Below, one piece after another: positions 6,921 to 11,746 of a stretch of 11,746 nt of DNA (position 1 is the first letter of the stretch; each line of letters begins with the position of its first letter). Position numbers and translations under genes: made by a program. Below the pieces are notes generated by a model. It saw only the letters and a list, made by a program, of their open reading frames with translations. It was not told where the DNA came from and did no database searches. This DNA comes from an uncultured Leucobacter sp. (GTDB lineage: Bacteria > Actinomycetota > Actinomycetes > Actinomycetales > Microbacteriaceae), in contig CAMFIY010000052.1 of assembly GCA_945952575.1 (NCBI GenBank), positions 1 to 11,746 of the forward strand, given 5' to 3'.

Positions 6921-9382
6921 CCGAGACGGGCGGTGCGCCGGCCGACCGAGAGCTCCATCCGAGGCCGCCGCCCGGCACCTGGAGGCTGCTTGCCCCGGCG
7001 ATCCCGGGCTGGGGCCTGGCGGCGTGGTCGGTGGTCGTACCGGGCGTGGCGCCCTGGGTAGCCGTGAGCGCGGCTGCGGCCGGTATCTTCCTGTGCGCTC
7101 TGCTCTGGCGCCGCCGCCGCGCCCGGGCGGATCCGTCGCCGGGGGCGCACCGACTGCTCGGAGTCCTGCTGCTCGCGTGCGGGTTGTTCACGCTGCTCGG
7201 GGCGCGGGTGGCGATGGCCGAGTACGTCCGGGACGATCCGGCACTCGCCGCACTGGCGGAGTCTGGTCGGGCCGAGGAGTTCTCCGTGCGGCTCGCCGGG
7301 TTCCCCCGATCGAGCGCCTCCCCGTACGGGGACCGCTACTGGGTGCGCGGCGAGATGCTCGTGCCGCGAGGATCGGTTCCCGTGCTCCTCTGGTTGCCCG
7401 AGGCCTCGCCGCCGGGATGGGCGCCCGGCCTGCGCGTGACGGTGCACGGGGTGCCCCGGCGTCTGCCGCCCGGAGGCGCCGCATACGCGCTCACGGTCGG
7501 GCGCGTGAACGCAGACTCCGAGCAAGGTCTCGCGGCTGGCGCAGGGGGGCTCGCGGCCCGGCTGCGATCGTCCCTCCGCGAGGCGGCGAGCGGCGTGGCG
7601 GGGGCCGAGCTCGTCCCCGGCTTCGCCGTCGGCGACACCGCGCTGGTCGGTGCACCGCTCGACCGGGCGATGCGGGAGAGCTCGCTCGGCCATTTGACCG
7701 CCGTCTCCGGGGCGAACTGCGCGCTCGTGACCGGGGCGGTGATCCGAGGCCTGGCCCGTGCGGGTGTCGGCCGTCGGCTGCGCATCGTCGCGGCGGTGTT
7801 CGCCCTGCTCGCATTCGTCGTCCTCGTCGGCCCGGATCCGAGCGTACAGCGCGCCGCGGTGATGGCTGCGGTGCTCCTCGCATCCGGCTTCGGCGGACGG
7901 CGGGCACGTGCGCTGCCGTCGCTGGGCTTCGCGATGTCCGTGCTGCTGATCTCGGACCCCTGGCAGGCCGTGCAACCGGGCTTCGCGCTCTCCGTCGCCG
8001 CCACCGCGGGGATCCTGCTCGCCGCGACTCCGTTGAGCCGGTGGCTGCGCAGACGCCTCAGGCTTCCCGGGTGGCTCGCACTGTCGATCTCCGTCGCGCT
8101 CGCGGCCCAGCTCGCCTGCGGGCCGCTGCTCCTGCTCCTGCAACCCGGGGTTCCAGCCGTCGGCGTGCTCGCGAATGTCGTCGCGGGCCCGGCAGCGCCG
8201 CTCGGCACCGGACTCGGTCTGATCGCGCTTCTTCTCGGACCGTTCGGCGCCGTCCCGGCCCAGTGGGCGGTGCTCGCGGCGAGCCTTCCTGCGCGGTGGG
8301 TCACGGAGACCGCGCGACTGGCGGCTGACCTGCCCCTTGGGCGTTGGTACTGGCCGGAGGGATGGGGCGGAGCAGCGCTGCTCACCGCCTGCGAGGCCGC
8401 AGTCGTCGCTGCCTGGGCGCTCCGGAGCGGATTCGTCTCGCTCGGCGGATCGAGGCGCGTGCTGCCGCGCGGACCGTGGGCGCGGCCGCAGCCGGCGCCG
8501 AACGCGGTGCGGGTCGTGTCGGCGGGGCTGCTCGCGCTCTCCCTGGGCGCCGCCGCGGGTGTCACGATGGCCACGCCCGTAGGCCGGCGCCTCGGCACGC
8601 CGGCGGACTGGGCGATCGTCGCCTGCGACGTCGGCCAGGGAGACGCGCTGCTGCTCCGCGATCCGGCGCGTCCGAGCGCAGTGATCCTCGTCGATACCGG
8701 CGACGAACCGGAGAGGCTGCGCTCCTGCCTCGACCGCTTCGGTGTGCAGCGCATCGCGCTGCTGATCCTGAGCCATGACGATCGCGATCATGTCGGGGCG
8801 ATCGGCGAGGTGCTCGAACGGGTCGACCGCGCGCTCATCTCGCCGACGGTCGCGGGGGAGCGGACGGCAGATCGCGAAGTGGTCCGCGAACTGCGATCCG
8901 CCGGCGTGCCGGCTCGGATCGGCGTGGCCGGTGCGAGCAGTCGGGACTCCCCGTACCGCTCGATCGGCGGACCGAGGTGGCGGATCCTCGCGCCGGTGAA
9001 CGGTGCCGAGCCGAGCGACACCAACGCCGCGAGCCTCGTGCTCGTCGCGGATATCGATCAGGCGCGGGTGCTGCTGCTCGCCGACACCGGGCTCGACGAG
9101 CAGCGCGCCCTGCTCGCGGGCGGGGCCGAGCTCCAGGCCGACGTGCTGAAAGTGGCTCACCACGGGTCCCGCGATCAGGATCGCCGCCTGCCCGCTGCCG
9201 TCGGCGCGGAATGGGGGCTCGTCTCGGTGGGAGCCGAGAACCGCTATGGGCATCCGACCGCCGAGACGCTCGCAGGTCTGGCCAGAGCGGGAACCCGGGC
9301 GCTGCGCACCGATCTCCACGGGTCGATCGCGCTCGTCCCGAGGGAGAACGGCCGGCTCGAAGCCTGGGTCGAGCGCGGATGA
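6917..9382 (+). CDS. comEC: ComEC/Rec2 DNA uptake channel protein
   Basis: ComEC forms the inner-membrane channel through which single-stranded DNA enters during transformation. The 821-residue product has hydrophobic helices at the N-terminus (about 25-100), an extracytoplasmic OB-like region (~115-210), and the Competence domain with the conserved block HLTAVSGANC (259-268) followed by many membrane helices to about residue 560. A C-terminal metallo-beta-lactamase-like domain follows, with DVGQGD (571-576), VDTGD, SHDDRDH (metal motif, His620 to His625) and VAHHGS (His748/His749). The second histidine of the classic HxHxDH is Asp, a variant I know from other ComEC proteins, so the domain is probably intact; its proposed role is degrading the non-transported strand. 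ATG 6917 overlaps the comEA stop, so the two are translationally coupled. Long antisense frames here are composition shadows. Confidence 0.94.
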   Translation: MTETGGAPADRELHPRPPPGTWRLLAPAIPGWGLAAWSVVVPGVAPWVAVSAAAAGIFLCALLWRRRRARADPSPGAHRLLGVLLLACGLFTLLGARVAMAEYVRDDPALAALAESGRAEEFSVRLAGFPRSSASPYGDRYWVRGEMLVPRGSVPVLLWLPEASPPGWAPGLRVTVHGVPRRLPPGGAAYALTVGRVNADSEQGLAAGAGGLAARLRSSLREAASGVAGAELVPGFAVGDTALVGAPLDRAMRESSLGHLTAVSGANCALVTGAVIRGLARAGVGRRLRIVAAVFALLAFVVLVGPDPSVQRAAVMAAVLLASGFGGRRARALPSLGFAMSVLLISDPWQAVQPGFALSVAATAGILLAATPLSRWLRRRLRLPGWLALSISVALAAQLACGPLLLLLQPGVPAVGVLANVVAGPAAPLGTGLGLIALLLGPFGAVPAQWAVLAASLPARWVTETARLAADLPLGRWYWPEGWGGAALLTACEAAVVAAWALRSGFVSLGGSRRVLPRGPWARPQPAPNAVRVVSAGLLALSLGAAAGVTMATPVGRRLGTPADWAIVACDVGQGDALLLRDPARPSAVILVDTGDEPERLRSCLDRFGVQRIALLILSHDDRDHVGAIGEVLERVDRALISPTVAGERTADREVVRELRSAGVPARIGVAGASSRDSPYRSIGGPRWRILAPVNGAEPSDTNAASLVLVADIDQARVLLLADTGLDEQRALLAGGAELQADVLKVAHHGSRDQDRRLPAAVGAEWGLVSVGAENRYGHPTAETLAGLARAGTRALRTDLHGSIALVPRENGRLEAWVERG

Positions 9383-9497
9383 GCCGGGTGACGCCGCACC
9401 TTGGCGACACGCGACTGTTCCGGCCCGCGCCCGTCTCGCAGCATCCTCGCCGTGCCCCGCGCACGATGATGTCGGTGCTCACCTCTAGGCTAGGAGC
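9383..9497 (+). promoter_or_regulatory. comEC-holA spacer with leaderless holA promoter
   Basis: No gene or clear hairpin is seen in this 115-nt gap. TAGGCT at 9486-9491 is a TAnnnT -10 placed exactly 6 nt before GTG 9498, the same geometry as at comEA. The AGGAG at 9492-9496 ends one base before the start codon, too close to act as a normal ribosome binding site, so transcription probably starts at or next to the GTG. No confident -35 is visible. Confidence 0.45.
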
Positions 9498-10511
9498 GTG
9501 GCAGCAGCAGGCAGGGCGAAGATCGCGCAACTCGGATACGACGAGGCGCGACCGGCGGCCGTCGTGCTGATCAGCGGGCCGGAGCAGTTCCTCGCCGATC
9601 GCGCCGCGCGCTCCATCCGCGAGGCGCTGCGCACCGCGGATCCGTCCATCGAGATCCATGACGTCGACGCCTCCGGTTACACGGCCGGAGAGCTGTTCAC
9701 CATCGCCAGCCCATCGCTGTTCGCCGAACCGCGTCTGATCCGGGTCGAATCCGTCGAGAAGGCGAGCGATGCATTCATCGAGGATGCGAAGCGCTACCTG
9801 GATCAGCCCGCTGAGGACACGACGGTCGTGCTGAGGCATTCCGGCGGGCAACGCGGCAAAGGGCTGCTCGACGCGGTCCGCGGCGCGCCCGGCCAGTCCC
9901 TCGGGGCGGTCGAGATCGTCTGCGCCGAGCTGAAGAAGGACGCCGAGCGCCTCGGCTTCGCCCAGGCCGAGTTCCGGCGCCTCGGTGCGCAGATCCCGGC
10001 CGGCGCCGTCCGCGCGCTGGTGGCCGCCTATGGGAGCGGCCTCGGGGAACTGGCCGGCGCGATCGAGCAGCTGGTCTCGGATCGCGGCACGCGCCTGAGC
10101 GACGAGGATGTCGTCCGAGCGACCGAGGGTCGTGTCGAGGCCGGAGCCTTCAAGGTCGCGGACGCAGCCACCGCGGGCAATGCTTCTGAGGCGCTGGTGC
10201 TGCTCCGCCAGGCGCTTCTGACCGGCACGGATCCCATCCCGATGCTCGCGGCGCTGAACATGAAGGTACGCGCGATGGCGCGCGTCTACGGCGCGCAGGG
10301 TTCGAGCGGTCAACTCGCCAAGGAGTTCGGCATGGCCCCCTGGCAGGTGGATCGGGCGATGCGGGAAATCCGCGGATGGCGCGAAGCGGACCTGGCGCGC
10401 GCCATCGATCTCGCCGCGGAAACGGAGTGGCTGCTCAAGGGCGGCAGCCGGGATCCCGAGTACGCGCTGGAGCGCTATGTGCTCTTCATCGCCCGCCGCG
10501 GGCGGGCGTGA
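9498..10511 (+). CDS. holA: DNA polymerase III subunit delta
   Basis: HolA (delta) is the clamp-loader subunit that opens the beta sliding clamp during replication. The 337-residue product has the usual length. Near the N-terminus is the conserved block LISGPEQFLADRA (24-36), followed by an AAA+-like domain lacking a Walker A motif, as expected for delta: LFTIASPSLFAEPRLIRVESVEK, then TTVVLRHSGGQRGKGLLD. A helical collar domain follows (SDEDVVRATEGRVEAGAFKVADA, then MLAALNMKVRAMARVYG) and the C-terminal KGGSRDPEYALERYVLFIA. The start is GTG 9498, probably leaderless. comEA-comEC-holA is a gene order I know from many bacteria; I do not see rpsT, which often lies next to holA. The last codons, encoding IARRGRA, lie within the first copy of a 20-bp hairpin repeat. 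Confidence 0.93.
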   Translation: MAAAGRAKIAQLGYDEARPAAVVLISGPEQFLADRAARSIREALRTADPSIEIHDVDASGYTAGELFTIASPSLFAEPRLIRVESVEKASDAFIEDAKRYLDQPAEDTTVVLRHSGGQRGKGLLDAVRGAPGQSLGAVEIVCAELKKDAERLGFAQAEFRRLGAQIPAGAVRALVAAYGSGLGELAGAIEQLVSDRGTRLSDEDVVRATEGRVEAGAFKVADAATAGNASEALVLLRQALLTGTDPIPMLAALNMKVRAMARVYGAQGSSGQLAKEFGMAPWQVDRAMREIRGWREADLARAIDLAAETEWLLKGGSRDPEYALERYVLFIARRGRA

Positions 10512-10545
10512 ACGTCAGAGACCGTATCGCCCGCCGCGGGCGGGC
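10488..10545 (+). terminator. Duplicated hairpin at the convergent holA/tetR junction
   Basis: The same 20-bp sequence, ATCGCCCGCCGCGGGCGGGC, occurs at 10488-10507, overlapping the last holA codons, and again at 10526-10545, just before the tetR stop on the other strand. Each copy contains GCCCGC and GCGGGC arms (6 bp) around CGCGG. Two tandem GC-rich hairpins between converging genes could act as a bidirectional terminator, but neither is followed by a U-run, so termination is inferred from position and structure only. Confidence 0.4.
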
Positions 10546-10551
10546 TCGAGG

Positions 10552-11133
10552 TCACTCGAGGAGCCAGTTCGGCAGGGCCGGAACGATCCGCTCCTGAAGC
10601 TCCGAAAGCGAGTAGGGGCATCCCGCGATCAACCATGCCGTCGTGACGGAGAGCATGCCCGAGACGATGAAGAGTGAGACGGTCTCGGCGTCCATCTCCT
10701 CATCGACCTGCGTGCTCACGGACTGCTGCATGCTTTCGGCGATGACTCTGCAGATCTCGCGTTCGCTCTCGACCGATGCGGCACTGCCGAGTACAGCGGC
10801 GAAGAGGCCTCGGCGGCGCTGCATCTCGCTCAGCATGTATCCGGTGACGGCGATCGTCGATGCGCGACCGTCCTCGCTGGGGCGCAGCCTGAGGTCCAGG
10901 CGGAGCATCTCGGCGGCGATGTCGCGCATCAGCTGGACGGCGACGTCTCCGATGTCCTTGAACTGAGAGTAGAAGCTGCTGCGGCTCAGCTGCGCCTCGG
11001 CGACGACCGCGGCGACGCTGATCTCCGTGTTCGCCTCGCCGAGCCGTTCGATGGCGTCGAGGATCGCGGCACGGGTACGCGCGGGTCTCGGATCCTGCGC
11101 CCGGGCGGCAGTGCTCTCGGTTCGATTCGGCAT
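10552..11133 (-). CDS. TetR/AcrR-family transcriptional regulator
   Basis: This 193-residue protein is a probable one-component repressor. The N-terminal DNA-binding domain is clear: RAAILDAIERLG (21-32) as the first helix, then a helix-turn-helix at about 39-58 with ISVAAVVAEAQLSRSSFYSQF, the usual TetR spacing with the SFY motif in the recognition helix, followed by KDIGDVAVQL. Residues ~70-193 form a helical ligand-binding and dimerisation domain with no recognisable ligand signature, including a hydrophobic segment VSLFIVSGMLSVTTAWLIAG. The ATG at 11131-11133 is the only plausible start and is preceded by only a weak purine-rich GAACGAAG. The gene converges on holA and follows the universal stress protein gene by 63 nt on the same strand, so the two may be co-transcribed. 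A 9-bp palindrome, GTCTCAGAC (11154-11162), upstream is a weak operator candidate. Target genes cannot be told from the sequence. Confidence 0.85.
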   Translation of the reverse strand: MPNRTESTAARAQDPRPARTRAAILDAIERLGEANTEISVAAVVAEAQLSRSSFYSQFKDIGDVAVQLMRDIAAEMLRLDLRLRPSEDGRASTIAVTGYMLSEMQRRRGLFAAVLGSAASVESEREICRVIAESMQQSVSTQVDEEMDAETVSLFIVSGMLSVTTAWLIAGCPYSLSELQERIVPALPNWLLE

Positions 11134-11196
11134 GCGCTTCGTTCAGATCGTCCGTCTCAGACAGGGCGGTCGTTCTCGAAGTCCCCGATTTCCGAG

Positions 11197-11746
11197 CTAC
11201 CCCCTGGTCACGATGGTGGTGCGGGGCAGTGCCTGCAGCACGCCGTGACTCACCGAGCCTAGCAGCAGGCGCTGGATGCCTCCACGTCCCCGGCTGCCCA
11301 GGACGATCGTATCGGCGTCCTCGGCAGCCTGCAGCAGCGCGGCGACCGGGGGCGCCTGCATGATGCGCCGCTCGACCGTCAGGTCGGGGTACCGTTCCGC
11401 GAGCCCGGCCACCCCGATCGCGATCGCTTCTTCGGCTGCGACGCGTTGCGATTCGACCAGTTCGTCGCTCCACAGGTATTCGAGCCCGGGGGTGAGCGGC
11501 GGCATCCAGGCGTACACCGCGATGAGCGGCACCGCGCGGAACGACGCCTCCTCGGCTGCGAAGGCCACCGCGCGCTGCGATGCCTCCGAGCCGTCGACGC
11601 CGACGACGACGCCCGGCTTCTGGGCGCCGTCCTTCTCGAGCGGGACGACGGCGACGGGGCAGTGGGCGACCGCTGCGATCTTCACGGCGCGGGTGCCGAA
11701 GAAGGATCCCGCGAATTTGTTGCCGGTGTGCGCCCCCAGAATGACC
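11197..11746 (-). CDS. Tandem universal stress protein (UspA family), 5' part outside window
   Basis: This is the C-terminal part of a universal stress protein with two Usp domains; the frame stays open to the window edge, so the start is missing. The first ~34 visible residues end the first domain: VILGAHTGNKFAGSFFGT, then AVKIAAVAHCPVAVVPLE. A full second domain follows, from VVVGVDGSEASQRAVAFAAEEA to the terminal HGVLQALPRTTIVTRG, and carries the ATP-binding signature G-2x-G-9x-G-S as GSRGRGGIQRLLLGS. In the first domain the equivalent signature reads GAHTGNKFAGSFFGT, with Thr where the second Gly is expected, so nucleotide binding there may be weakened. An internal GTG at 11683-11685 could look like a start but lies in the middle of the conserved fold. 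Proteins of this type modulate stress and dormancy responses; the exact role here is unknown. Confidence 0.88.
   Translation of the reverse strand, partial: VILGAHTGNKFAGSFFGTRAVKIAAVAHCPVAVVPLEKDGAQKPGVVVGVDGSEASQRAVAFAAEEASFRAVPLIAVYAWMPPLTPGLEYLWSDELVESQRVAAEEAIAIGVAGLAERYPDLTVERRIMQAPPVAALLQAAEDADTIVLGSRGRGGIQRLLLGSVSHGVLQALPRTTIVTRG

Noticed and set aside
6821..9319. Long antisense open frame of over 800 codons opposite comEC
   Set aside because: Its translation is rich in Arg, Gly, Pro and Gln with no domain pattern, and it mirrors the codon structure of comEC. Long antisense frames are expected in GC-rich actinobacterial genes.
8835..10313. Antisense open frame opposite the comEC end and holA
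   Set aside because: It spans an intergenic promoter region and two sense genes, and its translation becomes an Arg/Pro/Ala-rich run without motifs.
11154..11162. Palindrome GTCTCAGAC upstream of tetR as its operator
   Set aside because: Only 4-bp arms with a single central base; TetR operators are usually longer, and such short palindromes are expected by chance. Kept only as a passing remark under the tetR entry.

Overview
The window is very GC-rich and gene-dense. It uses GTG starts, 4-nt start/stop overlaps and TAnnnT -10 elements that sit directly upstream of start codons. Together with the gene content (coproheme-type heme synthesis, EfeUOB iron uptake, the comEA-comEC-holA order) this points to an actinobacterium, possibly of the Microbacteriaceae. 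The family-level guess is inference from impression, not from a search.

Left region (1-2355, all +): the last ~139 codons of glutamyl-tRNA reductase (hemA), then coproporphyrin ferrochelatase (cpfC/hemH) and coproheme decarboxylase (chdC/hemQ). These are the first committed step and the last two steps of the coproporphyrin-dependent heme pathway. Next region (2356-5908, +): an AT-richer spacer with a DtxR/IdeR-like iron box and a possible promoter, followed by a compact efeU-efeO-efeB operon encoding a Ftr1-type permease, a cupredoxin/M75 lipoprotein and a Tat-exported DyP peroxidase. Iron import thus lies directly beside the enzymes that insert iron and finish heme.

Middle region (5909-10511, +): a 121-nt spacer with a perfect small hairpin, then comEA and comEC (overlapping by ATGA), a 115-nt spacer, and holA (DNA polymerase III delta). 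Both comEA and holA look leaderless: each has a TAnnnT hexamer followed by exactly 6 nt and then the start codon. Right region (10512-11746, -): a convergent tetR-family regulator and, upstream of it on the same strand, the 3' part of a tandem universal stress protein gene that runs off the window. A 20-bp hairpin-forming sequence is present twice at the holA/tetR junction.

All genes look intact apart from the two cut by the window edges. I see no tRNA, rRNA, CRISPR array, insertion sequence, phage gene or toxin-antitoxin pair. I did not find a convincing undescribed system. The points most worth checking are the iron-controlled heme/EfeUOB neighbourhood, the repeat-rich comEA linker, the two leaderless starts and the duplicated hairpin at the end of holA.
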